Shown one piece after another: positions 19,301 to 27,802 of a DNA stretch of 64,000 nt; within the stretch, counting starts at the first letter, position 1; each line of letters opens with the position of its first letter. The DNA is from Pasteurella canis (GTDB taxonomy: Bacteria; Pseudomonadota; Gammaproteobacteria; Enterobacterales; Pasteurellaceae). The stretch spans positions 1 through 64,000 of the forward strand of contig NZ_UGTV01000015.1 in the NCBI RefSeq assembly GCF_900454865.1, in the 5' to 3' direction. The position numbers were made by a program, and so were the translations under genes. The notes below the pieces were generated by a model. The model ran no database searches. It saw only the letters and a program-made list of their open reading frames with translations, and was not told where the DNA came from.

Positions 19301-19507
19301 ATTCCTTTATTATTTGCTTCTGGTGCTGGTGGTGTATCTCGTTTTAGTATTGGTATTGTCATTGCATCAGGACTCACAATTGGTACATTGTTTACTTTAT
19401 TTGTTCTACCAGTGATTTATAGTTATATCGCTACAGAACATAAACCTTTACCAGAGTTTGATGAGAGTATTAAACCTCTAACAGAAAGTACAGTCCATTC
19501 AGAATAA
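16367..19507 (+). CDS. acrB: RND multidrug efflux pump inner-membrane subunit (AcrB-like)
   Basis: A proton-driven trimeric exporter of 1046 residues with the normal RND layout: twelve membrane segments and two large periplasmic loops. The proton-relay residues are present: the Asp-Asp pair in GLVVDDAIVVLENVDRH (membrane segment 4) and a Lys in GLITKHGIL (segment 10). Motif A-like and repeat symmetry between halves are visible. The N-terminus MRFTDIFIRRPVLA is canonical for the hydrophobe/amphiphile family. It closes the acrR-acrA-GAF-acrB cluster and is followed by a terminator. Substrate range cannot be read from sequence. Confidence 0.95.
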   Translation: MRFTDIFIRRPVLAVSISLLIIILGLQAIAKLAVREYPKMTTTVINVSTVYPGADASLIQAFVTSKLEEAVAQADNIDYLSSKSSPNSSLITIKMKLNTDPNAALADVLAKVNSVRSQLPRGIDDPVITSSTGGTGMMYIQFSSTKLDASQVTDYIERVIKPQFFTVEGVAEVQIFGASDYALRIWLDPAKMAAQNLSAMAVRNALSSNNVQTAAGNDNGFYVTYKNKVETTTKSVEELGNLIIASKGDKLVRLRDIADVELNKSSDSSRAVANGFESVVLAINPTSSANPLVVAENVRPLYEQIKQNLPDSMTAEILYDTTIAINSSIDEVVKTILEATIIVLVVITLFIGSLRAILIPVITIPISLIGVIMLLQAFGFSINLMTLLALILAIGLVVDDAIVVLENVDRHIKLGETPFRAAIIGTREIAVPVISMTIALMAVYSPMALMEGITGSLFKEFALTLAGAVFISGIVALTLSPMMSSKLLKPHTDPSKLEQCIEHMLTKMNNGYNYALNLVMASRKCILAFAAVIFATLPFLFNSLAHELTPAEDKGAFMVVGRAPSNVNVDYVQEAMHEFEQILKETPEVDFSMVISGAMGSNQSFSVVTLKDWNDRDRTQAEVLNELNKKAAHIPEVALTGFNFPEINTGEQGPPIGFVISTASGYQDLANVAGEFLEKMKKSGNFVYTALDLKFDTAQMRITVDKEKAGTYGVTMQQISATLGSFLSAATIERVDIDGRAYRIIMQVKRDQRLSPESLNNYYVTASNGKSVPLSSFLTMTLEPQPTSLPRFSQLNSAVISAVPLPTKSTGDAIEWLKTAAKESLPQGYNYDFTGEARQLVQEGNALAVTFVLAVIIIFLVLAIQFESIRDPIVIMISVPLAVSGALLTLNVLGSTLPGILRIFGIVMSFPGTTLNIYSQVGLITLVGLITKHGILMCEVAKEEQLNHGKNRIEAITEAAKVRLRPILMTTAAMVAGVIPLLFASGAGGVSRFSIGIVIASGLTIGTLFTLFVLPVIYSYIATEHKPLPEFDESIKPLTESTVHSE

Positions 19508-19561
19508 AAGTACAAAATATACCGTACTTGATAGCATAAGAATGCTCAAACTTAAAATTTG

Positions 19562-19590
19562 AAAAGGGCAGATGATTGATCTGCCCTTTT
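19562..19590. terminator. acrB terminator
   Basis: The 12-bp perfect stem AAAAGGGCAGAT/ATCTGCCCTTTT (19562-19573 with 19579-19590) has a 5-base loop. Its A- and T-ended arms could work in both directions for acrB and the convergent perM-like gene. Confidence 0.85.
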
Positions 19591-19638
19591 AGTGTTTTTA
19601 GGATAGATGATTATTTTGATGTAGCGATGAACATTTTA

Positions 19639-20706
19639 TTAAATGTTTGTCTGTGATTCATTTGATGGCCAAGCGTTGACGACGGCTTTGACTAATGTTG
19701 CTAAAGGAATTGCGAAGAATACTCCCCAAAAACCCCATAAGCCACCAAAAATAAGTACGGCAATAATGATGAAAAGAGGGTGTAAATTAACCGCCTCTGA
19801 AAATAAAAAGGGGACTAAAAGGTTGCCATCTAGAATCTGACTAATAACATAAGCCGTTAATAAATACCAAAATGTTGGTGTAACGCCAAACTGTGCAACA
19901 GCAACTAATGCAATAGGAATTGTGACTAAGACTGCACCGATATAAGGTACGAGTACTGATAAGCCAACAGCAACGGCTAATAACAACGCATAATTCAAAC
20001 CAAATAATAGAAAAATTAAGTAAGTCACTGCAGTGACAATAATGATTTCAACTAATTTTCCTCGAATATAATTAGCTATTTGTAATTGCATTTCTTTCCA
20101 AACATTTGAAGCTAAAGTACGATTACGTGGTAAGAAACGACTAACGCCAGTAATGAGCTCTTCTTTATCTTTTAATAAGAAAAAGACCATTAATGGAACT
20201 AAAAAAGCATAGATGCCCAATGTAACTAAGCTTAATAAAGAGGTGAGAGAGAATTTTAATGCAGACTCACCGAAGGCTAAGATTTTCTCTCTAACTGTTT
20301 TTAATAATGAATCAATTGTTTGGTAATCAACAAGCTCAGGATAGTGTTCGGGTAGTGAAAGTAACCATTCATTAAGCTTATTAAACATATGAGGAAGATC
20401 TGTAACGAGATTAACGGTCTGTGTCCATAAAGTTGGAATAAGTACTAAGACAATAACTAAAATTAATCCTAGAAAACCGCCGAAAACAAGTGCAGTCGCG
20501 AGGAGGCGAGGTAGTTTTAATTTTTCTGAAAGGATACGAATTGGCCATTCTAGTAAGTAGGCTAATACAATTGCAATGAGAAGAGGAGCGATTAAATTGC
20601 TAAAAAAATAGATTGATATAAAGCCAAATAATAAAATGGCAAATAATCCCATTGCTTGTGGATCACTAAAACGGCTGTTATACCAATTTTTTAACATTTC
20701 AAACAT
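19639..20706 (-). CDS. perM: AI-2E/PerM family membrane protein
   Basis: A 355-residue inner-membrane protein with about seven to eight hydrophobic segments, including [28 protein letters not shown] near the N-terminus and a C-terminal block ([28 protein letters not shown]) typical of the AI-2E transporter/UPF0118 family. Members include the putative permease PerM (YfgO), the AI-2 exporter TqsA and Na+/H+ antiporter-like proteins, so the substrate is not settled. It is divergent from the yfgD homologue; perM and yfgD are also neighbours in E. coli, supporting PerM rather than TqsA. Confidence 0.82.
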   Translation of the reverse strand: MFEMLKNWYNSRFSDPQAMGLFAILLFGFISIYFFSNLIAPLLIAIVLAYLLEWPIRILSEKLKLPRLLATALVFGGFLGLILVIVLVLIPTLWTQTVNLVTDLPHMFNKLNEWLLSLPEHYPELVDYQTIDSLLKTVREKILAFGESALKFSLTSLLSLVTLGIYAFLVPLMVFFLLKDKEELITGVSRFLPRNRTLASNVWKEMQLQIANYIRGKLVEIIIVTAVTYLIFLLFGLNYALLLAVAVGLSVLVPYIGAVLVTIPIALVAVAQFGVTPTFWYLLTAYVISQILDGNLLVPFLFSEAVNLHPLFIIIAVLIFGGLWGFWGVFFAIPLATLVKAVVNAWPSNESQTNI

Positions 20707-20784
20707 GATATTTCCTCAATTCGACATTTTCAACGATTATAAGGTAAAATCTAAGCGGAGCATATAATTAAGCGAGGAAATTCT

Positions 20785-21135
20785 ATGACAGTCACAATTT
20801 ACCACAATTCACGTTGCTCAAAGAGCAGGGAAACTTTGGCATTATTAGAAGAAAAGCAAATTCAACCCAACGTCATTCTGTATTTAGAGAAGCCTCTAAG
20901 CGTATTAGAATTACAACAATTGGCTCAAAAATTGGGTATCAAAAGTGTACGTGAGATGATGCGTATTAAAGATGACTTATATTATTCGCTAGGTTTAGAT
21001 CAGCCAGAGGTTTCAGAACAACAATTACTTGAAGCAATGGCAGCTAACCCAGCATTACTTGAACGTCCGATTGTCGTGAATGGGGAAAAAGCGAAAATAG
21101 GTAGACCACCTGAAAGTGTGTTTGAGATTCTGTGA
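20785..21135 (+). CDS. yfgD: ArsC/YfgD family thioredoxin-fold protein
   Basis: This 116-residue protein has the ArsC fold. The catalytic-type cysteine lies in HNSRCSKSRETL (Cys11) and an ERPIVVNGEKAKIGRPPE segment near the C-terminus resembles the substrate-binding part of ArsC-like proteins. In E. coli the YfgD subfamily is annotated as arsenate reductase-like, but there is no ars operon here and arsenate reduction is not established for this branch. It is divergent from the PerM-like gene, with a 78-base intergenic region. Confidence 0.85.
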   Translation: MTVTIYHNSRCSKSRETLALLEEKQIQPNVILYLEKPLSVLELQQLAQKLGIKSVREMMRIKDDLYYSLGLDQPEVSEQQLLEAMAANPALLERPIVVNGEKAKIGRPPESVFEIL

Positions 21136-21210
21136 TTTATCTTTATAATGTTGCCACTTGTTTATTACAAGTTGGTAACATTATGATTACAACCTAAATA
21201 AGGAAAAGCT

Positions 21211-21420
21211 ATGAAAAAGAAAGAGCAAACGCCACAAAGCGTAACTTTTTACCAGCATCATCGTGGTGTCATTCGCGATAATGCATTGCAAGCGTTATTG
21301 CATGATCCGTTATTTCGCCAACGTGTAGAGAGAAAGAAAAAAGGAAAAGGTAGCTACCAGCGTAAGGCGAAGCATGTTGGGAGATATTTTGAAAAGCCCG
21401 ATAATAAAATTTTTTTGTGA
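21211..21420 (+). CDS. arfA: Alternative ribosome-rescue factor ArfA
   Basis: ArfA enters the A site of ribosomes stalled on non-stop mRNA and recruits RF2 when trans-translation fails. The 69-residue product contains the conserved core [36 protein letters not shown], which matches E. coli ArfA. The last codons (EKPDNKIFL) lie in the left arm of a strong hairpin and the TGA stop is in its loop. In the known ArfA regulation, mRNA cleavage or termination at such a hairpin gives a truncated, tmRNA-tagged product unless tmRNA is limiting. A short upstream hairpin-like repeat (CAAGTTGGTAACATTATG region) precedes the gene. Confidence 0.93.
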   Translation: MKKKEQTPQSVTFYQHHRGVIRDNALQALLHDPLFRQRVERKKKGKGSYQRKAKHVGRYFEKPDNKIFL

Positions 21421-21444
21421 GAAATTTTATTATCGGGTTTTTTT
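21392..21444 (+). terminator. Hairpin overlapping the arfA 3' end
   Basis: A 21-bp stem (21392-21412 with 21422-21442, one G-U pair) has a 9-base loop that contains the arfA stop codon (TGA 21418-21420), followed by a T7 run (21438-21444). It looks like a rho-independent terminator and is long enough to be an RNase III target. Confidence 0.88.
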
Positions 21445-21502
21445 ATCAACTAAGATTTTAATTATTAACATGCAACTCATTTAAACTCAGCGAGGTAAAT
21501 TT

Positions 21503-21796
21503 ATGACTATGCAAACTCATGTGTTATTTAGCAACAATTGGAATGTCAGAATTAGTGATCCTGGTGAGGAAGGCACTCATAGCCATTTCTTTGAAACAAT
21601 TTACATTACGTTAGAAGCACATATGCATGGCAATGAGATCCGTTATGAGTTTACTCGTAAAGTTGAAGATCAGATTAAAATTAACCGCACTTTTACGGAT
21701 TTAGGTGAGCTTTTTAAGTTCTTAGGTGATTATTTAGATCCAGTCAGCATGGGATTTCTTGGCATCAAAATTGGACAGTTGGGTGTGAAAGTTTAA
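21503..21796 (+). CDS. Small conserved-looking protein of unknown function
   Basis: The 97-residue product (MTMQTHVLFSNNWNVRISDPGEEG...) is not recognised with confidence; it may be one of the small DUF families restricted to Pasteurellaceae. It is soluble, without signal peptide, membrane segment or cysteines, and is mildly acidic, with predicted beta-rich N-terminal (FETIYITLEAHMHGNEIRYEFTRKV) and helical middle parts. A ribosome-binding site (GAGGTAAATTT) precedes the ATG at 21503, and an uptake-signal-like ACCGCACTT lies inside the gene. It stands alone between the arfA terminator and the convergent argH. Confidence 0.7.
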   Translation: MTMQTHVLFSNNWNVRISDPGEEGTHSHFFETIYITLEAHMHGNEIRYEFTRKVEDQIKINRTFTDLGELFKFLGDYLDPVSMGFLGIKIGQLGVKV

Positions 21797-21838
21797 CTTA
21801 AACCCTTTACTTAGAATATTCAGTATTCAACTTATAAG

Positions 21839-21869
21839 AAAAACGCAATCATTCATCGATTGCGTTTTT
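21839..21869. terminator. Bidirectional terminator after argH
   Basis: A perfect 12-bp stem AAAAACGCAATC/GATTGCGTTTTT (21839-21850 with 21858-21869) has a 7-base loop and lies between convergent genes. Confidence 0.88.
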
Positions 21870-21881
21870 GTCATTTCATAT

Positions 21882-23258
21882 TTATTGAGTTAATCGAGCT
21901 TTAGCTTCATTGATAGCTTCTGCAACACGTAATGGTGATACACCACCTTTAGCACAACGTTTATCTAAACAGGATTGTAATGAAAGGATTGCATAGACAT
22001 CTTCTTCGATCACATCACTGAATTGTTTAAATTCAGCGACAGTTAATGCTTCAAGTGCTTTATGTTGTTGAATAGCATAAACAACAGTTTCACCCACAAT
22101 ATGGTGAGAATCTCGAAATGGTACACCTTTAGCAACTAAGTAGTCAGCTAATTCAGTCGCATTAGAATAGCCTTTCAGTGCAGCTTCTGTTGTTCGTTCT
22201 ACATTGACATGAATGCCATCTAACACAAGCGCTGCCATATCAATGCAGTCTTGCCAAGTATCTAATGCATCAAAAATACCCTCTTTATCCTCTTGCATAT
22301 CTTTATTATAAGCGAGTGGGAGTCCTTTTAATGTCATCAACATACCAGTCAATGCACCCATGACACGTCCAGTTTTTCCACGAATGAGTTCACAAGCATC
22401 AGGATTTTTCTTTTGTGGCATTAAAGATGAACCTGAAGTCACACGATCGGATAACTCAACAAAATTAGCTTCGCCACTATTGAAAATAATCATGTCTTCG
22501 GCAAAACGTGATAAATGTGCCATGCTGAGTGAGGCTGTAGAAAGTAACTCAACAATATGATCACGGTCAGATACACTATCTAAACTGTTACGTGTTGCAA
22601 ATGCAAAGCCAAGATTTTGTGCGAGCTGCTCACGATCTACGCCATAAGCTGTGCCAGCCAAAGCACCACTTCCTAATGGGCAATAATCCATACGTTTATA
22701 AGCATCTGTTAAACGAGAGTAGTCACGTTCTAACATTTCAACATAAGCCATGCACCAGTGGGCAAATGTAATCGGTTGAGCACGTTGTAAATGAGTATAA
22801 CCAGGCATAACAGCATGTTGATTATTTTCTGCAGTAATGACAAGTTTGTGTTGTAAGTCGCGGAGAGAAGATTGAAGTTCGAGTACACGTTGTTTACACC
22901 ACATTTTGATATCGAGTGCCACTTGATCGTTACGGCTACGTCCAGTATGTAATTTTTTACCTAAATTACCGACTTTATCAATAAGTTTACTTTCTACCCA
23001 GCTATGAATATCTTCAGCATCATCTTGTAAGATTGCTTGTGGATTTGAGCGTACTTCAATTAATAATTCATTTAACGCTATTTCTAATTGTTGTTGTTCT
23101 ACTTGGTTTAATACACCAACAGTCACTAATGCTTTTGACCAACCAATAGAGCCTTCAATATCTTGTTCTGCTAAACGATAATCAAATCGTAATGAATCGT
23201 TAAAATCTTTAAAACGTTTATCTGCTGCTTGTGTGAAACGTCCACCCCAAAGTGCCAT
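21882..23258 (-). CDS. argH: Argininosuccinate lyase
   Basis: ArgH splits argininosuccinate into arginine and fumarate, the last step of arginine synthesis. The 458-residue protein belongs to the fumarase/aspartase superfamily and carries the signature [12 protein letters not shown] (about residues 276-287), the flexible loop with the catalytic serine, plus HTGRSRNDQ and the TRQ-like N-terminal [13 protein letters not shown]. It is the last gene of argC-argB-argH, 17 bases after argB, and is followed by a terminator. argG is not in the window. Confidence 0.98.
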   Translation of the reverse strand: MALWGGRFTQAADKRFKDFNDSLRFDYRLAEQDIEGSIGWSKALVTVGVLNQVEQQQLEIALNELLIEVRSNPQAILQDDAEDIHSWVESKLIDKVGNLGKKLHTGRSRNDQVALDIKMWCKQRVLELQSSLRDLQHKLVITAENNQHAVMPGYTHLQRAQPITFAHWCMAYVEMLERDYSRLTDAYKRMDYCPLGSGALAGTAYGVDREQLAQNLGFAFATRNSLDSVSDRDHIVELLSTASLSMAHLSRFAEDMIIFNSGEANFVELSDRVTSGSSLMPQKKNPDACELIRGKTGRVMGALTGMLMTLKGLPLAYNKDMQEDKEGIFDALDTWQDCIDMAALVLDGIHVNVERTTEAALKGYSNATELADYLVAKGVPFRDSHHIVGETVVYAIQQHKALEALTVAEFKQFSDVIEEDVYAILSLQSCLDKRCAKGGVSPLRVAEAINEAKARLTQ

Positions 23259-23275
23259 ATTTTCCTCTTTGTTCT

Positions 23276-24049
23276 TTATGGTTTAATTCTTGTACCAATA
23301 ATTTCTCCGCTAAAAAGTGCGGTCAGTTTTTCTGGATATTTCCAGTTTGCAATGTCTACACCATTGTTCAGTATTGTGGCAGCTTCAAGCGCAGCTTTCA
23401 CTTTGACAATCATACCGTCCGTGATGACATTGTCTTTAATCAATTGGTTAATTTGTGCAGAGTTTAATTCTGGTATACGTTGTTTTTGTGCATCTAAAAC
23501 CCCATCAACATCAGACAACATGACTAAGTCAGCATGAATTAAGGCTGCGATGGCTGTTGCTGCTTGATCGGCATTTACATTCATGAGTAAACCATCTGAA
23601 TCCACTGCAATTGAGCTAATAATAGGCAAGAACGCTTCGCCAAGCAAATTATTTAGTAAAGTTGGATTTTTAGGAGTGACTGTAGCCACATGCCCAAGTT
23701 CAGGAGAGAGTTGAATTGCACTCGTTAAATTACCATCAGCAAGGCACAAACCAACAGGATTGAGTTGAAATTTTGCTGCTTGTGCAACTAAAGTTTTATT
23801 GGCGACTCCTGCTAATGCACCTGTGATAATATCAATTTGATCGCTTGGGGTGATACGTAATCCATTTTTCTTTTTTACTGGCAAATTCAAACGTTGCATC
23901 AATTCATCAACAAGACAACCACCGCCATGTACAATGACTAAAGGGCGATCAAAATGCTGTTGATAATTCGCAAGAGCAGTAAATAAATTTTGCATAGCGA
24001 TAGGAGTATCAAGTAATACTCCACCTAGTTTAATGACCAAAGGTTTCAT
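23276..24049 (-). CDS. argB: Acetylglutamate kinase
   Basis: ArgB phosphorylates N-acetylglutamate, the second step of arginine synthesis. The 257-residue amino-acid-kinase-family protein has the N-terminal KLGGVLLD motif with the catalytic Lys, the glycine-rich [12 protein letters not shown] and the LSDVDGVLD segment near the ATP site. It is the short, ArgR-regulated (not feedback-inhibited) type typical of enterobacteria, lacking the N-terminal helix of arginine-sensitive enzymes. Its ATG directly follows the argC stop. An uptake signal AAGTGCGGT is embedded near the 3' end. Confidence 0.97.
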   Translation of the reverse strand: MKPLVIKLGGVLLDTPIAMQNLFTALANYQQHFDRPLVIVHGGGCLVDELMQRLNLPVKKKNGLRITPSDQIDIITGALAGVANKTLVAQAAKFQLNPVGLCLADGNLTSAIQLSPELGHVATVTPKNPTLLNNLLGEAFLPIISSIAVDSDGLLMNVNADQAATAIAALIHADLVMLSDVDGVLDAQKQRIPELNSAQINQLIKDNVITDGMIVKVKAALEAATILNNGVDIANWKYPEKLTALFSGEIIGTRIKP

Positions 24050-25057
24050 CTAAATTAATCCTAATGTTTCGGGAAAATTGTAGCGAATATTTGCGCATTG
24101 TACTGCTTGTGCTGCAGCCCCCTTAAGTAAATTATCTTCTGCACCAATGATAATAATATAGCCGTCTTTAGTCGCAAAACCGATATCACAATAAGGCGTA
24201 AACTCAACGGCTTTAATACTTGGTAAACCTTGTTGATAGACACGTACTAAGGGTTTGTTGGCGTAAGCTTGCTGATAAGCCATCATAATTTGTTCATTTG
24301 TGATACCTGAATTTAGTTTAGCTGTTATAGTTGCTAAGATGCCTCTTTTAAAATTACCTAAGTGTGGAGTAAAAATGACTTCTGTGCCTAAATGTGTTGC
24401 AATTTCGGGTTGGTGGCGATGATTAAATACGCCATAAGCATTTAAACTGACTTCACAATAGCTATTAGTAAGTGACGCTTTACGCCCAGCACCACTGACG
24501 CCACTCACGGCATTGATAATAGGCAATTGGCTTAAATCAAGTAATTGTTGTTCAATTAATGGTTTTAAGCTTAACTGTGAGACCGTGGGATAACAGCCTG
24601 CGACAGCAACTAAATGAGTTTTCTTTATTTGCTCATGATTCCATTCAGCTAATCCATAGGCTGCTTGTTGTAAGAGATCTGGATACTGATGTTCAAACCC
24701 ATAAAATTCAGGATAAAATTGAGCATCATTAATGCGAAAAGCGCCTGATAGGTCGAATACATTACAGCTATTTTCTAAGAAAATGGGCGCAAGTGTATGG
24801 CTGACCTCATGCGCGGTTGCTAAAAAGACTAAATCGACTTGTTGAGCAAGTGAGATTAAATCCTCAGATAAAGGTTGCAAAGGCAAATCTACAATATGTT
24901 TAAGTTGAGGATAAATATCAGAAATAGCTTTATGTGCATCTTGACTTTGATTAGAAACATATAATCCATCTAATTCAAATCGAGGATGCAACGTTAAAAT
25001 ACGTGCGAGCTCAGCGCCAGTATAGCCACTAGCACCAATGATAATTGCTTTTTGCAT
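24050..25057 (-). CDS. argC: N-acetyl-gamma-glutamyl-phosphate reductase
   Basis: ArgC reduces N-acetylglutamyl phosphate to the semialdehyde with NADPH. The 335-residue protein begins with the nucleotide-binding motif [12 protein letters not shown] (6-17) and has the catalytic cysteine in VAGCYPTVS (Cys155), with [10 protein letters not shown] further on. It is the first gene of argC-argB-argH and shares a 110-base divergent control region with argE that holds two candidate ArgR boxes. Confidence 0.98.
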   Translation of the reverse strand: MQKAIIIGASGYTGAELARILTLHPRFELDGLYVSNQSQDAHKAISDIYPQLKHIVDLPLQPLSEDLISLAQQVDLVFLATAHEVSHTLAPIFLENSCNVFDLSGAFRINDAQFYPEFYGFEHQYPDLLQQAAYGLAEWNHEQIKKTHLVAVAGCYPTVSQLSLKPLIEQQLLDLSQLPIINAVSGVSGAGRKASLTNSYCEVSLNAYGVFNHRHQPEIATHLGTEVIFTPHLGNFKRGILATITAKLNSGITNEQIMMAYQQAYANKPLVRVYQQGLPSIKAVEFTPYCDIGFATKDGYIIIIGAEDNLLKGAAAQAVQCANIRYNFPETLGLI

Positions 25058-25094
25058 AAGTATTATTCCAGAAAGCGAGGATTAATGGTATCAT

Positions 25095-25133
25095 TTTGAT
25101 TAATTATGTCATTATTCTGCATAAATATTTAAA
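25095..25133. promoter_or_regulatory. Candidate tandem ArgR boxes between argC and argE
   Basis: TGCATAAATATTTA (25118-25131) matches 8 of the 10 fixed positions of the ARG-box core TGAATwwwwATTCA. Exactly 21 bases away, the usual spacing of paired boxes, TGATTAATTATGTC (25097-25110) is a weaker match (about 6 of 10). The position in the divergent argCBH/argE region fits known ArgR control. Confidence 0.55.
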
Positions 25134-25167
25134 AGGCAATCTTTATTTCTTTGTATAGGTGAATTTC

Positions 25168-26313
25168 ATGAAAAAAATTCCTTCTTTCTTACAGATGTAT
25201 GAGCAGTTGATTGCATCCCCTTCAATCAGTAGTGTCGATCCTACTTTTGATCAATCAAATCACACTTTAATCGCATTATTAGCAAGTTGGTTAGATACTT
25301 TAGGATTTAAGACAGAGATCATTGCTGTAGAAGGGAGTCGAGATAAATTTAATTTATTAGCCACTTATGGTGAGGGGAAAGGTGGATTATTACTCGCCGG
25401 TCATACTGATACTGTCCCTTTCGATGACGGACGTTGGACATTTGATCCATTTAAATTGACAGAGCAGGCTGGCAAATTTTATGGTTTGGGCTCCGCAGAT
25501 ATGAAGGGTTTTTTTGCATTTGTTGTTGATGCGATAAGTCAAATTGACTTGAGTAAATTAACAAAACCACTTCGTATTTTGGCGACGGCGGATGAAGAAA
25601 CCACGATGTTAGGTGCAAGAACATTTATTCAACATACCCATATTCGCCCTGACTGTGCGATTATTGGCGAACCTACTTCATTAAAACCAGTTCGGGCGCA
25701 TAAAGGACACATCGGTGAGGTATTACGTATTATAGGGAAAAGCGGTCATTCCAGTGATCCTAATAAAGGTATTAATGCCATTGAATTAATGTATGAGGCG
25801 ACAGGTTATTTAATGCAAATGCGTGATGAATTACGAGAAAAATATCGTCATGCAGCTTTCGAAATTCCTTATCCAACGATGAATTTTGGCGCAGTTTCGG
25901 GGGGCGATGCAGTGAATAGGATCTGTGCTTGCTGCGAATTACATTTTGATATTCGCCCTTTACCCAATTTATGCCTGCAAGATTTAAATGAGATGTTACA
26001 AGAAAAATTAGCCCCAATGTTTGAAAAATGGGGAGATCGTATTTCCTTACACAATTTACATGAGCCAATACCAGGTTATGAATGTGAACATTCAGCGCAG
26101 GTCGTGCAAGTTGTAGAGAAATTACTTGGAGAAAAGTGTGATGTAGTAAATTATTGTACAGAAGCGCCTTTTATTCAGCAGCTTTGTCCAACACTTGTTT
26201 TGGGACCTGGTTCTATTGAACAAGCACATCAGCCTGATGAGTTTTTATCGACTGAATTTATTCACCCAACTCGCGAGTTACTGAGTAAAATTATTTGGCA
26301 TTTTTGTGTTTAA
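25168..26313 (+). CDS. argE: Acetylornithine deacetylase
   Basis: ArgE removes the acetyl group from N-acetylornithine to give ornithine. The start is ATG 25168 ([22 protein letters not shown]), 8 bases after an AGG motif; the GTG at 25159 is too close to the Shine-Dalgarno. The 381-residue M20-family metallopeptidase has the two-metal site motifs [22 protein letters not shown] and DEETTMLGA. Presence of argE rather than a bifunctional argJ implies the linear acetyl-cycle of enterobacteria. It is divergent from argC and closed by a terminator made of two uptake signals. Confidence 0.97.
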   Translation: MKKIPSFLQMYEQLIASPSISSVDPTFDQSNHTLIALLASWLDTLGFKTEIIAVEGSRDKFNLLATYGEGKGGLLLAGHTDTVPFDDGRWTFDPFKLTEQAGKFYGLGSADMKGFFAFVVDAISQIDLSKLTKPLRILATADEETTMLGARTFIQHTHIRPDCAIIGEPTSLKPVRAHKGHIGEVLRIIGKSGHSSDPNKGINAIELMYEATGYLMQMRDELREKYRHAAFEIPYPTMNFGAVSGGDAVNRICACCELHFDIRPLPNLCLQDLNEMLQEKLAPMFEKWGDRISLHNLHEPIPGYECEHSAQVVQVVEKLLGEKCDVVNYCTEAPFIQQLCPTLVLGPGSIEQAHQPDEFLSTEFIHPTRELLSKIIWHFCV

Positions 26314-26316
26314 TGC

Positions 26317-26363
26317 AAAGTGCGGTCAGTTCTGCAGAGATTTTGCTAAGCTAACCGCACTTT
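26317..26363 (+). terminator. argE terminator formed by an inverted uptake-signal pair
   Basis: AAAGTGCGGT (26317-26326) pairs exactly with ACCGCACTTT (26354-26363). The loop is 27 bases and has some internal pairing. Paired uptake signals downstream of genes are a known terminator design in this family. Confidence 0.75.
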
Positions 26364-26373
26364 AAATAATACT

Positions 26374-27162
26374 TTATTTTAACAGATCTTCATTTTTAGC
26401 ATGAATCCATTTACCTCGTTTCTTGTCAATATATTGAAAATATTCATTAGTAAAGGTACCCTGTGAACACGTGAGTTTATCTAAACGGGAATTCACTTCT
26501 TTATTTTCTAACGCTTTGATTAACGTTTTTGGTCCTGTTAAGCTAAACACTCCGCCATCTACACGGGCTTGCTCAATATTATCAATAATGATATCCAGTG
26601 TGTCTTTTAAGAAGGCATTGCCTTTTTTACTGGCTAAAAAGAAATTTGTATATTGGCCACGACGTGCAATGACAACTTCGTCATCTTCTTCATCAATAAT
26701 ACTGTCTAAACACCATACAAGATGACCATCAATATCCATATAAACACCACCTTCATTATAAAGAGTGAAAATTCTCCAGAAATCAGCTTGGGCCGCACCA
26801 TCAGTTAATTTGCTATAAGCATTGAATGTTCGCTCATCTGCATTAGCTTTAATATAGTCTTCACGTTCTTCTGTGCTCACATAGCGATATTCATAGCTCC
26901 AAGAAAGTAGCCGATTGAAAAGATAATTACAGTAAATAGGTAAAGTGACTTTATTGCTGTAATTTGTTTGCCAAATAACACGATTAATTTTGGTTTTTTT
27001 AGGCGATTGACGGCGCGCAGGATCGAATTTAGGAATCGTAAAGCGCTTTTGTGGAAAGATGAAATGAAATGGATAACTTAATGTTTTAACGATATTGCCG
27101 AGTAAGCGAGTTAAACCATTTGCAACTAAAATAAGATGTTTATATTTAACGGGTTTATACAT
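26374..27162 (-). CDS. Glycosyltransferase with DXD motif (GT32-like)
   Basis: This 262-residue protein has the 'sugar-binding region containing DXD' found in GT32/Och1-like transferases: IWQT (63-66) near the start, then [22 protein letters not shown], with the metal-binding DID at 143-145. The first 40 residues are basic and hydrophobic, perhaps a membrane-surface anchor, with no signal peptide. Such enzymes in Pasteurellaceae decorate lipooligosaccharide or capsule, but donor and acceptor cannot be deduced. It stands alone between argE and a tRNA cluster, away from any other glycan gene. Family assignment is firm, role open. Confidence 0.8.
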   Translation of the reverse strand: MYKPVKYKHLILVANGLTRLLGNIVKTLSYPFHFIFPQKRFTIPKFDPARRQSPKKTKINRVIWQTNYSNKVTLPIYCNYLFNRLLSWSYEYRYVSTEEREDYIKANADERTFNAYSKLTDGAAQADFWRIFTLYNEGGVYMDIDGHLVWCLDSIIDEEDDEVVIARRGQYTNFFLASKKGNAFLKDTLDIIIDNIEQARVDGGVFSLTGPKTLIKALENKEVNSRLDKLTCSQGTFTNEYFQYIDKKRGKWIHAKNEDLLK

Positions 27163-27298
27163 TAGAAACAGCCATATTGAATAAAGTAATTATATGTACT
27201 TTATCATTTTATAGAGAAAAGAACAAAATGCCTATTAGATATAAAAGATTTTTTTGAGGGGCAATTATATAGAAAGATATACACTATTAAGTCTTAAG

Positions 27299-27374
27299 TG
27301 GTGGGCGATACCGGTCTCGAACCAGTGACCCCCTCCTTGTAAGGGAGGTGCTCTCCCAACTGAGCTAATCGCCC
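27299..27374 (-). tRNA. tRNA-Val (anticodon UAC), copy 3 in transcription order
   Basis: The 76-base minus-strand sequence starts GGGCGATTAGCTCAGTTGGG, has CTTACAAG around the UAC anticodon, GGTTCGAGACC as T arm and an encoded CCA end (27299-27301). Flanking bases (AGTCTTAAGTG before, CACTTGAGACT after) extend the acceptor pairing and may be a processing or terminator stem. Confidence 0.97.
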
Positions 27375-27421
27375 ACTTGAGACTTAACTTTTTTGATATA
27401 ACGATGTAGAACACTTAAAAG

Positions 27422-27497
27422 TGGTGGGCGATACCGGTCTCGAACCAGTGACCCCCTCCTTGTAAGGGAGGTGCTCTCCCAACTGAGCTAATCGCCC
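27422..27497 (-). tRNA. tRNA-Val (anticodon UAC), copy 2
   Basis: The sequence is the same as the neighbouring copies, including the UAC anticodon and encoded CCA end. The spacer to the next copy downstream is 47 bases. Confidence 0.97.
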
Positions 27498-27544
27498 TCG
27501 TTATATGACAACATTGGACTCACTATCAAAGGTAAGTTGAAAAG

Positions 27545-27620
27545 TGGTGGGCGATACCGGTCTCGAACCAGTGACCCCCTCCTTGTAAGGGAGGTGCTCT
27601 CCCAACTGAGCTAATCGCCC
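27545..27620 (-). tRNA. tRNA-Val (anticodon UAC), copy 1 (promoter-proximal)
   Basis: This is the third identical tRNA-Val copy, first to be transcribed on the minus strand. It is divergent from gltX, with 182 bases between them. The three copies probably form one precursor cut by RNase P and RNase E. Confidence 0.97.
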
Positions 27621-27802
27621 AAATGTTGTGAGGTGGCATTATAATTGTTAGTTCTATTCAGTCAACAAATTTTTGCAAAAAAATGCTTAATTGTTTTAAA
27701 AGTAAACATAAGACCATAATTTTTATTCGGAATTGTTTGAACTCATAGTACAATATAATCCAAATTTTTTGTGAAAAAATAAATGAGATAAAAGGTTATA
27801 CA

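Noticed and set aside
27299..27620. Three regularly spaced identical units resembling a CRISPR-like array
   Set aside because: Each 76-base unit folds as tRNA-Val with UAC anticodon and CCA end.
26374..27620. Genomic island at the tRNA-Val array
   Set aside because: There is a lone transferase but no integrase, attachment-site repeat or clear composition change.
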